Shown here: one piece after another, positions 11,244 to 20,904 of the stretch | How the letters are laid out: every line of letters starts with the position of its first letter | Numbering within the stretch: the first letter of the stretch is position 1 | Assembly: GCA_043228905.1 (NCBI GenBank) | Contig: JBHGNT010000016.1 | Location: 14,756,001 to 14,820,000 of the forward strand | Origin: Azolla caroliniana | Taxonomy: Eukaryota; Polypodiophyta | Direction of reading: 5' to 3' | Length of the DNA stretch: 64,000 bases | Made by a program: the position numbers and the translations under genes | The notes under the pieces: model-generated | Told to the model about the DNA's origin: nothing | The model's input: only the letters and a program-made list of their open reading frames with translations | Databases searched by the model: none

Positions 11244-11672
11244 AAAGGTATGTGATGCTTATTGAGAAATAAGCTATAGTAGCTATTAGCTAATTAGCTA
11301 CTATTGGACATAAAGGTGAAATAGCTTTTAGCTATGCACAACTATTTAGCTACTGAAAGCTATTTAGCTATAGACAGCTAATTAGCTAATGGCAGCTAAT
11401 TAGCTGCATATATAAGTCACTTATATACTTAGGTAAAAAGTAAGTGTAGTAAGTAGAAGAGAGTAGTAGTGAGAGTAGTGTAGAGAGTTGTAAGAACAGA
11501 AAGAACAAAAAACAAACGAGAGCGAGTTGAGCTCTGCGTGTAATGAAGTAGAAGCTTTTGGATTGTGCAAAGGTAAGTCTCCTTCCCCTTCCCTTTTCTG
11601 TCTTGAGCACTAAACGATCCAGCACATCACGATCCGTTGTGCACACTGAAGAGCCGTAGCGCCTTCGTAACA
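11224..11672 (+). repeat. 3' LTR of element A
   Basis: 449 bp, homologous to 994-1425 over its whole length, with an 18-bp insertion in the AGCTAAT-rich U3. It ends CGTAACA and is followed by the duplication ACTTG. Confidence 0.95.
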
Positions 11673-12057
11673 ACTTGGTCGACAGGAAGGTCTTCTGGAG
11701 TAGAGACATAGTCTTCATGGAAGACAAGACCATAGCCGACTAGGAATCAGAGAATAGAATAGTATCCTCTAGATCGATTAACAGAGAACGATTGCAAGAG
11801 GCAAGGACCCATCCGGTCAGAAGCCGGATGTTAGCTGAAAACCACAGAGAATTGTCTAGATCCAAACAAAGAATCGAAACGACCGAAGAAGAACTGGACA
11901 CCAGAACCAGAGAAGACCCTGAATTGAATTCAGATGAAGAATAGACGGAGGAACCAATTGTCGGAACTCAAGGATGGAGATATCCTCTCAGAGAGAGAAG
12001 AGCCCCCCGGAGATTTCCGGATACAGAGCACATATTGCTGACCGACGAAGGGGAGCA
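11673..12057 (+). pseudogene. Copia integrase C-terminal fragment, part 2 (B/D-like)
   Basis: Continues the fragment cut at 993: integrase end (VFWSRDIVFMEDKT), acidic linker, then the RYPLRERRAPRRFP and LLTDEGE blocks found just before RT in B and D. It has at least two stops (for example TAG at 11741 and 11943). Similarity to B/D ends abruptly after GACCGACGAAGGGGAGC near 12057, where a different copia type begins. Confidence 0.82.
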
Positions 12058-12840
12058 ATCAAGCTCGAAGTGCCACAAGCACTATGGTCAGGCAAACAAC
12101 CGACCTACAAAAGGCTTCGAATTTTTGGATGTGAAGCTTACACATTCATCCCTAGGGAGAAGAGGACCAAGTTTGCACCCCATGCAACAAAGTGCATCTT
12201 TCTCGGTTATGGAACCGATGGGGATTTCAGCTATCAGGTATGGGACCCAGAGAATCGGAAATTGATCCAAAGTGGTGACGTAGTTTTCAATGAAGACTCT
12301 ATCCTCTCTGAACGGCACCAACAAAAAATAGTGGGCAAAATGGTCTCTTTCGAAATCGACAGAGAAGTCGTAGAAAGACCGACCCACCTGGACGAAGCGA
12401 AGATTCGACAAACAGTTAAACTCGACCAAGCCGACAATACACCTGTCGACTCCGAATCGGTAGGAGGTTCATGAGTCGAACTTGAAAACAAAGCCATCAA
12501 AGACAAAGTTGAATCGACAAGAGTCAAAAAAGGCAAAGTCGACAAGATGTGAGTCGGAAACAGAGTTGACCTGACCGAGACACCCAAGGCCAAAAGGAAA
12601 AACAGATCCGAGTCATCTAAGTGTCTCCATCCCGAACAAGGGGAAAATGCGGTGACATCGCCAAAATCCTATCACAAGGGCGAGTCATCCAAAAGGACTC
12701 CTAACATAAGTGGTTCAACAAATGTTAGTCGACCGATAGAGACGATCGAAGGTAATTGTGTTGATGGTAATTGAACCTTGCAAATGCCATTCACTTCACA
12801 AATTTTGTAGGGGAGTTCTCAAAATGAAGAAGAGGAGAGC
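12058..12840 (+). pseudogene. X-type copia integrase end and linker fragment
   Basis: From about 12058 the sequence matches the family of element X (compare 34120-34213 and 39761-39920): QALWSGKQPTYKRLRIFGCE, KCIFLGYGTDGDFSYQVWDP and SGDVVFNEDS, followed by a charged linker with TGA at 12472. It joins the B/D-like fragment without a target duplication or LTR, so the join looks like a recombination or template-switch point. From about 12650 no protein homology is evident. Confidence 0.75.
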
Positions 12841-13390
12841 ATTGTGGATACCTTGATAACTATGTGATATGTTCAAATTGATATATTAATGTTTACATCT
12901 AAGTTTGGCAATTTTGACAATTTATGAATATCGTCTACATTTTAGGAGTTATGAATTTATCAAAATTGTTTATGAATATTGTATACATTTCTTGAGTTGT
13001 GAATTTATGGATGCTTGTGAGCACTAAATTTATAGATGATGGCATTAAGGATTACAATGTTACCTCTTATACTTAAAACATTTTCAAGTCTAACAATAGA
13101 TGTAACTTCCACTTCTGGAACCTACATCTGCTCAAGATGGTGAAACCATTAATATTAACTTGTGCCTTGAGTTAACCATTGTGATTTTCTTTAAGTTAAC
13201 TACATTTCCTATCTGCAAACAATCAACGTTTAAAAATTTATTGAAAAACTATTCAATTTTAGAAATTATCATTTTGAAACTTGTTAAATCTCAAAAAAAT
13301 AGCAAATTTACATGCTATTTAAAACATGTGATATTGGTGTATCAAGTATTTGAAAATTGCCTAAAATCGCAAGATTATAAAAGGAATTTA
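12841..13390. other. AT-rich stretch without recognisable features
   Basis: No gene, terminal repeat or tRNA-like segment recognised. AT-rich, with a short repeated phrase TTTATGAATATyGT near 12920 and 12970. Confidence 0.4.
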
Positions 13391-13830
13391 TAACTGGAAT
13401 GCACGATCCTTCCACTTGTGAATGCGAATGTGTTGGAGGGGAGGGAGCCCTAGATCTCCTTGATTCGGCCAATATAATCGGCCACAAACAGATCTTTCTA
13501 CTAGACGTTGCTGAGCTCCTGTCTGACCTGCATCTTTCTGGTTGTTGTGGTAGCGGCAAAAAATCCGTTTGAGATTCGCCCACAGATCTTTTGGCATTTT
13601 GGCGTCCCAGATGTAGCTCAAAAGTTGGTCCCTCACACAAGACACGTAGTAAATCACCCTGCTTGCCGCTTACTCCTAGGTCAGAATGTTTGTGTGTGTC
13701 GAATATGGGGTTGCATCGTTTGCTCCTTCGACGTAACCCTAGTATCCATGTTCCTGTTGTCTGAAGGAAAGGGGTTCGTCTGTGTATCGTCTTTCTCTTT
13801 TCGTGTCAGCTGCTAAGGATTCTCAACCCT
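13391..13830 (-). pseudogene. gag: Copia gag 5' fragment of remnant O
   Basis: Reading minus from the primer site at 13845, gag of the same type as element C is seen: YYVSCVRDQLLSYIWDAKMPKDLWANLKRIF, with breaks. In another frame a Gln/Glu-rich relic follows. It ends at about 13391 in AT-rich DNA, so only the N-terminal ~130 codons survive. Several frame changes make it non-coding. Confidence 0.75.
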
Positions 13831-13845
13831 CGCGCTCTGATACCA
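13831..13845 (-). promoter_or_regulatory. Primer-binding site of remnant O
   Basis: On minus this reads TGGTATCAGAGCGCG directly after an LTR ending TTTTTACA. It is of initiator-Met type and fixes the minus orientation of O. Confidence 0.88.
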
Positions 13846-14239
13846 TGTAAAAAGATATGCATGGAAGTATTATGCGAAACACAAAGTACACAGTTAGTTA
13901 TCTGAAACCACAACAGTTAGGTATACGCAAAGATATAGTGGGAGAGACAGAGTGAATAGACAAGAAAACTTTCTATTACAAAAATGACTCTGTACATGAA
14001 TGTGTTCAGAGGGTACTTTTTAAATATAGGCCCGAACAGAGGACTGATAAGTTCTAAGGGCTTGTCGGCTCCCCACTGATCTTCCTCTGATCTGGCTCTC
14101 GGCTTCTTCAGCTAATCCCGGCCTAAACAATTTGCCTTCGTTCGATCCGGTGTCGTGAAAATCCGTCACTATGTGCGGATCGTGAGGCGGAATCGCCGGG
14201 GTTATGGACGGGAAGGAAATAGGGCTCACACACACAACA
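13846..14239 (-). repeat. 5' LTR of copia remnant O
   Basis: On minus about 394 bp from TGTTGTGTGTGTGAGCCC to TTTTTACA. A TATA-like CCTATATTTAAAAAG lies upstream of the R region near 14020-14034. It shares the phrase GCTGAAGAAGCCGAG with the LTR of element C. The start is inferred from TG...CA only, since no partner LTR is in the window and a tandem repeat begins immediately beyond it. Confidence 0.6.
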
Positions 14240-15210
14240 CAAGGAAGGCTTACACAAACAAGGCACGAGTATTCGAACGTGTTTGTGAAAAGGACAAGTG
14301 CATGGGCAAGCCCGAATCAACCCCTAGTCACAAGGCGAACAAATGCACATGAGGAAGGCTTACACACTGACACACAAGGAAAAGGCTTACTTACACACAC
14401 GAGAGATAGAGTTTCGAATGCCTTTGTGAAAAGAGAGGTGCATGGGCAAGCACGAACGCTCCCTTGTTACAAGACACGCAAACACACAAGCAAGGTTTAC
14501 ACACGGGAGACACAATTTCGAACGCCTTTGTGAAAGGAGAGGTGCATGGGCAAGCCCGAACGCTCCCTTGCCATAAGTCGCACGAACACACAAGCAAGGT
14601 TTACACACGAGAGACACAATTTCGAACGCCTTTGTGAAAGGAGAGGTGCATGGGCAAGCCCGAACGCTCCCTTCCCACAAGTCGCACGAGAGACACAATT
14701 TCGAACGCCTTTGTGAAAGGAGAGGTGCATGGGCAAGCCCGAACGCTCCCTTGCCATAAGTCGCACGAACACACAAGCAAGGTTTACACACGAGAGACAC
14801 AATTTCGAACGCCTTTGTGAAAGGAGAGGTGCATGGGCAAGCCCGAACGCTCCCTTGCCACAAGTCGCACGAACACACAAGAAAGATTTACACTAACACG
14901 CAAGACACAATTTTGAACACCTTTGTGAAAGGAGAGGTGCATGGGCAAGCCCGAACGCTCCCTTGCCACAAGTCGCACGAACACACAAGCAAGATTTACA
15001 CTAACATGCAAGACACGTAAGTTTGAATGCCTTTGTGAAAGGAGAGGTGCATGGGCAAGCTTGAAACGCTCCCTTGTCACAAGACACACAAACAAATAAG
15101 CACAAACGACGATAACATATAAGACACATAGGTTTGAATGCCTTTGTGAAAGGAGAAGTGCATGGGCAAGCTCAAAACGCTCCCTTGTCACAAGACACAC
15201 AAACAAATAA
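14240..15210. repeat. ~105-bp tandem repeat array, nine copies
   Basis: The word CATGGGCAAGC recurs at about 14301, 14441, 14545, 14649, 14728, 14832, 14940, 15050 and 15161. Spacings are 140, 104, 104, 79, 104, 108, 110 and 111 bases. Each unit has CGAACGCCTTTGTGAAAGG, GAGGTGCATGGGCAAGC, CGAACGCTCCCTTGCCACAAG and an ACACACAAGCAAGGTTTACAC stretch. The central units are the most alike and the outer ones more diverged. Long minus-strand open frames here come from the repeat lacking stops and do not look like a gene. Confidence 0.9.
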
Positions 15211-15900
15211 GCACAAATGACGATAACAAATCAGCACAATCAAGATTTACACATAAGACAAGTAGATGAAAGAAAAAATTAGTTTATATCAATATAATAG
15301 ATTCTTTTATAATATAAGAATCATGTTACAATGGGTTGGATTCGAATATGAAGGATTGTTTATAAAGGAATGGGGGAAGAGAGGTGGAGGAAAGAAGAGA
15401 GTGGAGTATAGAAGGAGTTTCTTTGTTGATGATGCCTCTCGATGTTGTTGATCCTTCTTCTTCCACTTTCCAATTGACTAGATCTTCCGCGTTCCTTCTC
15501 CCTCCCCCCCCCCTTTCTACACTAGAATAGGCTCTTATTTATAGGTTTAGGATTGCTTGCCTTTTCCCCCTAAAAAAAAGCTTGTCTATATGAGTCAACT
15601 TTTCTTTTCCTCACTATTTCTGTTTTCTAGCATCAAATTTCACATGCAAGATATTCTTCGAAAGCTCTTTAGGTTAGCTTTGTTATGCATCTTTTCTTTT
15701 CTAATTTGGACATTTGACGAGGAAATTATGAGCCTTTTACTCGACCTTGCTCCTCATATCCACGACTAGCTTTTCTTTTCCCACCTTTTTCTCTAATTTT
15801 GTCTACTTTCGAAAACCTCTTCTAACTTTTTATCCTTTCATTTATTACTATAGTTGACTTAAGAAAATTAGTTTATTTAGACCACAATTTTATTCTCTCA
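15211..15900. other. Non-coding stretch, possible decayed LTR on minus
   Basis: No protein homology. On minus, TATAAATAAGAG near 15535-15546 is followed by pyrimidine/purine-rich sequence, as in retrotransposon LTRs, but no partner copy or terminus is seen. A run of ten C lies near 15507-15517. Confidence 0.3.
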
Positions 15901-16206
15901 TAAACATCACGACACCAGCTTCCAGCTTCTTCAATTGATCAAGACCATGTTAACCTTGTCACTCAACACGATGGTGCTCGGCCTTTGGTCACTCGACATC
16001 TCAAGCTTGAGGAGGATGGAAGCTGAAAAACGAAAACTGAAAGTCGTGGAGGAAGCGGTGGAAGCTGGATAAGAGCCGACACGAACCGAAAGCCGAAAAG
16101 AGACGAAAACTAGACAAGGGACGACAAGAGCCATAGTCGACAATTGGTAAAGCCGAAGCCGACCGAAAGCTAAAAGTCAAACACCACACTTGAGCTTGAA
16201 TGGGCG
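15901..16206 (+). pseudogene. 3' end of a J-like copia element (remnant N)
   Basis: A Lys/Arg/Glu-rich relic (KRKLKVVEEAVEAG, then PTRTESRKETKTRQG after a stop) lies directly before an LTR of the J family. This matches the basic tail found between RNase H and the purine tract in elements C and J. The degenerate purine tract GAGCTTGAATGGGCG is at 16192-16206. The rest of the element is not present upstream. Confidence 0.55.
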
Positions 16207-16696
16207 TGTTGAGATATCAAGCTCAACTAGGTTCGGTCATTTTGTCAATCATGTAATTTAGTAGTTACATAGATAGATAGATATAGTTGGTATGTTGACT
16301 AAGTCTTAAATAAGTTTTGTACTTAAACTTAAGTGGGATACATTCTAGATTACACCATAGTACCTATATTTTCTTGCCACATGTGTACCCTTGCACATGA
16401 GATGTATATATACCGCATTGTGGGTATTTTTTTAACTTGATGTGTTTTAATATAAGAAATAGTTCTTAAGCTACACTCTTGTTAGTCATCCCCCATTTTA
16501 ATCGTTCATAAGTGTAATTCCTATCTCCCATTTTAACTTCCTCTCTCTCACACACACACATCCACACACATATCATTTAGTCTTCCATTATTTGATCACA
16601 TATGTGATTAACTACTCACATGAATAAACATTAATTATCCCATAGTTAATTACCTAATTATTAATACCTATCTTCATATCCAGTTTTTTATCAACA
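16207..16696 (+). repeat. 3' LTR of remnant N (J family)
   Basis: Starts TGTTGAGATATCAAGCTCAAC and is similar over its first ~330 bp to the minus-strand LTR of J (54483-54089): CATGTAA..TAGTTA, TTAAATAAG, ACTTAAGTGGGATA, GTGGGTATTTTT and CATAAGTGTA. It ends TTATCAACA. Insertions make it longer than the J copy (490 against 395 bp). A CA-repeat near 16550 corresponds to the long GT repeat of J. Confidence 0.75.
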
Positions 16697-17415
16697 CTTT
16701 GCTCCGATACATTTAAGGATTATAAGTTGTCCATGTATATAATGAAGTAGCTCTTGTCAGATATTATATCTGTATGTCTTATTAGTGTAAGCCTTTTAAT
16801 TAAGTTGTGACTCTAGGTTATGGAAATGATGTGTGTTACGAGAGACGCTCGAAAATGCATGGAGAGATGAACATTGAAATGTGGAAATTGGTATGATACT
16901 TAGATGCGGGAGGATCTGTTGATATGTTGATGAGAATGCCTCGGAAGGTCATGCCATAGATACTTCGTCTAGGGACTTGCAAACAACCGTTTCCCGGTTT
17001 GTAAATCTACAAGATCAAATCAACGCAATCACAAATGGGTGCAGTGAGTGATGCGTTGCGAGTTACAACCGTATAACCTTGTTTAATGGACATGTTCTCC
17101 TTTAGTAATATAATCTAATTTGTTGTAGTGCTTAAAACGTTCCACTTTAAATAATTATGCTCAGAGACCTAGAAAAGAAAGATATATTAATGTCTTCTAA
17201 GACCAAAATTGGCCAAGAGAGAGAGGGGGGGGGGGGGGGGTATAAAGAGCAATTAATTATTAGTTGGAGGATGACCATAAAAAAGCTTAGGAGGCGGATG
17301 ACAAAAAGGTTTTTGGCAGTTGGGCTGGCTTTGACTGGCCAAGGCCGCAGGACAGGACAATTATCACAGACACAACTATGAGTATCTAATTACGAGAGGG
17401 TTGGGGTGTCCTAGG
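16697..17415. other. Non-coding stretch with a G homopolymer
   Basis: No gene seen. A run of about 16 G follows a GAGAGA tract at about 17219-17241. Nothing else is recognised. Confidence 0.5.
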
Positions 17416-17419
17416 CTAC

Positions 17420-17702
17420 CTAGGCGTATGCATCGAATGCCCAGGAGTAGATGACCGCGCCTTCCACAAGGCCCCCAGTGGAGGCGGAGATGCCCACGTA
17501 AATGGACTCGCCGCCACCGAATATGGCGGAGAGGTCGTAGTTAGAGAGCAGGAGGGGCGGGCGAGACGTGGGGACCTTGGAGCACACACTCTTACTCTGA
17601 CTACAGTTGTCCAGCCACACGCGGATCTCATGATCATTGGATGCATCATACTCGATCCACGCCCGGAATACATAATCACCGTACAAGTAGAATGGTAACC
17701 CA
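17420..17702 (-). pseudogene. L-type (legume) lectin domain fragment
   Basis: The minus strand is GC-rich, open to a TAG at 17420, and encodes about 90 residues typical of the C-terminal half of a legume-type lectin beta-sandwich: FRAWIEYDASNDHEIRVWL, then LLLSNYDLSAIF, SIYVGISASTGGL and VIYSWAFDAYA. In plants this domain is the extracellular carbohydrate-like binding part of lectin receptor kinases and of soluble lectins. Homology stops upstream near 17702 in AT-rich DNA. No signal peptide, transmembrane segment or kinase is found nearby, so about a third to a half of one domain survives. It could be a gene relic, an isolated exon or a captured fragment. It is the only host-protein-like sequence recognised in the window. 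Confidence 0.78.
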
Positions 17703-18085
17703 TGTTGTTTTTATACATGCTAACCACATGGCATATATGGAGGCGGAGCATCTGCACCAAGTTATGGTCTTAAGTGCCTCTCTTCATGATATTTCACCCC
17801 ACCTTTTAAGTGTGTTATTCTCCAAAAACATCAATAGTTTACATATGCAACATTGTTCATTTACTAGAGTTTCAATATAACTTAAGCAAAGAAGTTGCTC
17901 ATTTCTACTCGTGAGAACTTTGAAATATGTGATTAGTTATGCCAAGTTGTAGCTACATACTATTTCAACATTTATAAAACATTGTTTGAATTTTCCCCCC
18001 CTCTATCTGCAATTCAACAATGAAAGAATAATTTCTTCTTGCTTCATCACCCAAGACACAACTCTTTATAGGTACTCCTTACTAG
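17703..18085. other. Non-coding AT-rich stretch
   Basis: No coding or repeat signal recognised. There is no upstream lectin exon in any frame that I can see. Confidence 0.4.
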
Positions 18086-18739
18086 TGTTGGGCAAAGTCC
18101 TAGGAATAGTGTCAACGTTCCGGTTACATTGGGACTTTTACTGGCCAATGTGGGCGACAACCAGAATTGATTCCGGCCAGGTTCTCTGGCCAACCAGAAT
18201 CTAGCCGGTTCATATTTTTTGAACCGGCTATTTATATAGTTTGTGTAAAAATAAAGGTAGAAAAAAATACTTTTCCCCATTTCCCCCTCATTTTTTTGTT
18301 TCAATTTCCCACTCTTTCTGTTTTTTCTCTCTATGCATGTGTCTATATGCATTTTTCTTGCTCGCTGATCATTGCTCCTTCCTCATTGATCATTGCTCTT
18401 GAGTCCTTCCTCACTGATCGTTGCTCGTTAGTTGTTGCTCCTTCCTCATTGATCATTGCTCTTGAGTCCCTCCTCACTGATCGTTGCTCCTTCCTCGTTG
18501 ATCCTTCCTTGCGGCTCAAGGTGGGCGTCTTGTAGTTGCTGCTTCTCTAGAAGAGCTCAAGTTGGTCGTCTTGGAGTCTCTTGTTGTATTCCTTTCATAT
18601 CATAGTGATTTAGCTTGGAGTCCCTCTTAAGGTTTTCCACGTTAACATCCTGTGTCGCTTTGTCTCTGTGTATGCAATATTCAGATTTTCCATCCTGTGC
18701 TTGAATCTCGGGTGAGGCCGAGACCCATTTTTCTCATCA
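18086..18739 (+). repeat. LTR-like block P, distant relative of the B/D LTR
   Basis: Begins TGTTGGGCAAAG and ends TTCTCATCA. A TATA-like GCTATTTATATAG is near 18225. The end has the same order of phrases as the B and D LTRs (GGAGTCCCTC, GGTTTTCCACG, AACATCCTGTG, GAGGCCGAG). Inside, 18358-18510 is a tandem array of CTGATCATTGCTCCTTCCTC-type units, about 27 bp, in a higher-order repeat of ~72 bp. No primer site follows, so this may be a solo or truncated LTR. Confidence 0.55.
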
Positions 18740-20289
18740 AAGAGGCTATTATTGTAAATATCGTATAGTACTATTATTTAGTATTTTTAATCATGAAAAT
18801 AATAATAATAAATAAATAAAGCAGAAAACTTTTCTTGGCATATATACTTCTTGGCACTACCACTTTTAAAACTATATATAGAAGCAAACACCATCATTAA
18901 AAATCATTTATAGCAAGTGGCTCTCGAAGACACCATTAAAACAAAAGATTCTATTCTTAAAAGATGTTTTTATCTCGAGACAAGGGCCACCTCTTCACCA
19001 ATACAAAATCCTCTTCTTCTCATTTCCCTGACATAGAAAAGCTAAAAGAAGCACAAAACATAGCACATAGAACACATAGAGAACTCAAATTTTCCCACTC
19101 TTACGCAAAAAACAATACTCTCACATCAGAAGACGAAGAAGAGATGTTGATCGAAGTATTTGAGCATTTGAGAGCCTAGCTACAGAAAAATAGCTTGGGA
19201 GGTTTCTTATGAGTAGTAGATGCCCATCCTCATGTGCAGGCTATGGAGGTTGCTACACAAATTAATGTCGACAAACTTACAAACAACCAAATCCTGAATC
19301 TAGAAAATGATGGAGCCACTGATATGGATGTAGTGGAGAAGCAGATACTCGACTCTTATTTTGGGGAATACTTGTCGTTGACCAAAGCATACAGGACTCA
19401 GGGAGTTCTTGATCTTTTTCCTCAGAGAAGTGGCCAAATTCTTGTAAGAGGTTGCTTGCATGAACCCAAAGACTTATTGTATGCTGAAAAACAAGGCGGG
19501 GTTTATTATAGCAACATCCAAAGGGAATAAAATCGACTAGCAGTTCATCACAACAACAGCCCTTCAAGCACATTTGATGGCCATTACGAGAGGGGGAAAG
19601 TCATGATTCCGGACATTGCACAATGGCTGACCCTATTTTGCCCCATGTCGTTGCCCATACAGAGAAGTAAGGACCTAGAGAAGAAAGGGGCAGTCGTTCC
19701 AATGATTGTTGAAACAATCAGCAAGAAGACAATTGTTACCAGGGCCACATGTGGAGTGGCAAGAACCACAAGCAATAGAGGGCCAACCAACCACAAGGGT
19801 CGAGGTAGAAAAATTGAAGCAAAAACTTCAACACTCAATGATATACACAACAAGAATCGAGTCGACAAGGACAAGACCCGACTCTGACCCAACAACCCCA
19901 TCCTCCCCAAGAGACAAGTCGGTTGACTTCACATGAAGTCGGCAGAACACGAAAGTCGACATACAACACAAATGGTTGATCAAGATTTGACCATGAGAAC
20001 AGAATCAGAGGCCAAATCGAACCAAGCAAAGAAGAAGTATAGAAAATTAATGAAGAAGCAACAAACTAATCAAGAAGAAGTCACGACCACCACACAAGCG
20101 TGGGAAGTTGAATATCTGACTACACTAACACACGTCAAAGAAAAAGGAAAGTCCTCAACAGCAACTGCATAGGATGTTTTGACAATGCTAGATATCCTAC
20201 CAGCAACCCATGAATTTAAAGAGCTGACACACCTAGATCTACCTCATAGAGAAGAAGAGTGATGTCTTTAATTGTTTCTAGAACTTAAA
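18740..20289 (+). other. Unassigned region with decayed open frames
   Basis: Open plus-strand stretches at 18964-19179, 19234-19530 and 19603-19887 are each ended by stops. The middle one has a hydrophilic sequence (LENDGATDMDVVEKQILDSYF). I do not recognise any of them. From 19900 the text is Lys/Gln-rich with stops. The position directly before C-type integrase suggests these are relics of the 5' part of remnant L or another retroelement, but no gag, zinc knuckle or protease motif is visible. Confidence 0.35.
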
Positions 20290-20566
20290 GAGCTTGGTGG
20301 AATGCGAAACATAGAGGAAGATCAAGTGTTTGCAGTTGGATGGTGGAAAAGAATATTTTTCCAGCTAGTTCAACTATTATCTACAACAGATAGGAATTTA
20401 GCGTGAATTCAGTTGTACATATACACCAGAGTAGAACGACGTAGCCGAAAGAAGGAACCGATCAATCATGGAAGCGGCACGGGCAATGCTGGAAGAGAAG
20501 AGCATGCCTTAGTGGGCTGAAGTGGTTTAGATGATAGTATACATCCAGAATCAGATTGGAGAAAAG
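20290..20566 (+). pseudogene. int: C-type copia integrase fragment of remnant L, part 1
   Basis: Integrase core of the element C type: GGKEYFSSQFN, REFSCTYTPE, VAERRNRSIMEAARAMLEEKSMP and YIQNQIGEK, with TAG/TGA stops in place of several residues. It is cut at 20566 by a solo LTR and resumes at 20905. Confidence 0.8.
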
Positions 20567-20904
20567 TGTTGAATACGGGTTTCCAATGGACGTATTCACA
20601 TTGTCTCCTTTTGAACACATTAGACTTAGTCTATTTATGTAAACAGTGAGAAGGGCAGTTGCCCTAAGTTAGTCACTATATAAACTGATTTTGTAACCTA
20701 GTTACAGGTTGGTTGCTCATTTTGTAAAAGTTGTAATAAACTCCGTTGACATTGTGCCTACTTGTCTCTTACTCTCTCTCTTGCGTACTAGCTATTTTAT
20801 TTTCTGTCTTTGCTACCATCAAAGCTATGATCTTGCATCCATTTACAATCTTATCTTAGAAGAGTGTTGATCTTGTTCCACATTAGAAGACGGCGTTCCC
20901 AACA
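20567..20904 (+). repeat. Solo LTR of the E family
   Basis: 338 bp, TGTTGAATACGGG to TTCCCAACA, collinear with the LTRs of element E (26396 and 33045): GACGTATTCACA, CTATTTATGTAAA, AGTGAGAAGGGCAGTTGCCCTAAG, TATATAAACTGA and GAAGAGTGTTGAT. It is flanked by the perfect 5-bp duplication AAAAG at 20562-20566 and 20905-20909, with no internal sequence, so it arose by LTR-LTR recombination. Confidence 0.93.

Larger units (their letters stand above)
994..11672 (+). mobile_element. Ty1/copia LTR retrotransposon A (carries nested element B)
   Basis: A complete but inactivated copia element. It has LTRs at 994-1425 and 11224-11672, an initiator-Met-type primer site directly after the 5' LTR, gag, protease, integrase, RT and RNase H in copia order, and a purine tract before the 3' LTR. 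A perfect 5-bp target duplication ACTTG lies at 989-993 and 11673-11677. Element B (5045-10374) sits between RT and RNase H. Removing B and one ACAAC copy restores continuous pol. The two LTRs differ at about 4% of positions plus an 18-bp indel, so the insertion is moderately old. AT-rich coding sequence contrasts with the GC-rich elements B, C and D. Confidence 0.95.

Noticed and set aside
14387-15206. Long minus-strand open frames of 110-160 codons with Cys-rich text
   Set aside because: They arise from the ~105-bp tandem repeat. Overlapping frames are all open in the same units and the text simply repeats, so a gene is not supported.
14240-15210. Possible CRISPR-like array
   Set aside because: Units are ~105 bp tandem repeats without unique spacers, in a eukaryotic context.
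16697-16720. Minus-strand primer site after remnant N (ATGTATCGGAGC on minus)
   Set aside because: It resembles TGGTATCAGAGC with two mismatches, but no LTR end or gag accompanies it, so it may be chance.
18964-19887. Candidate host gene in three plus-strand open stretches
   Set aside because: Stops separate them, no splice logic or domain is visible, and they sit between an LTR-like block and copia integrase. Listed as unassigned.
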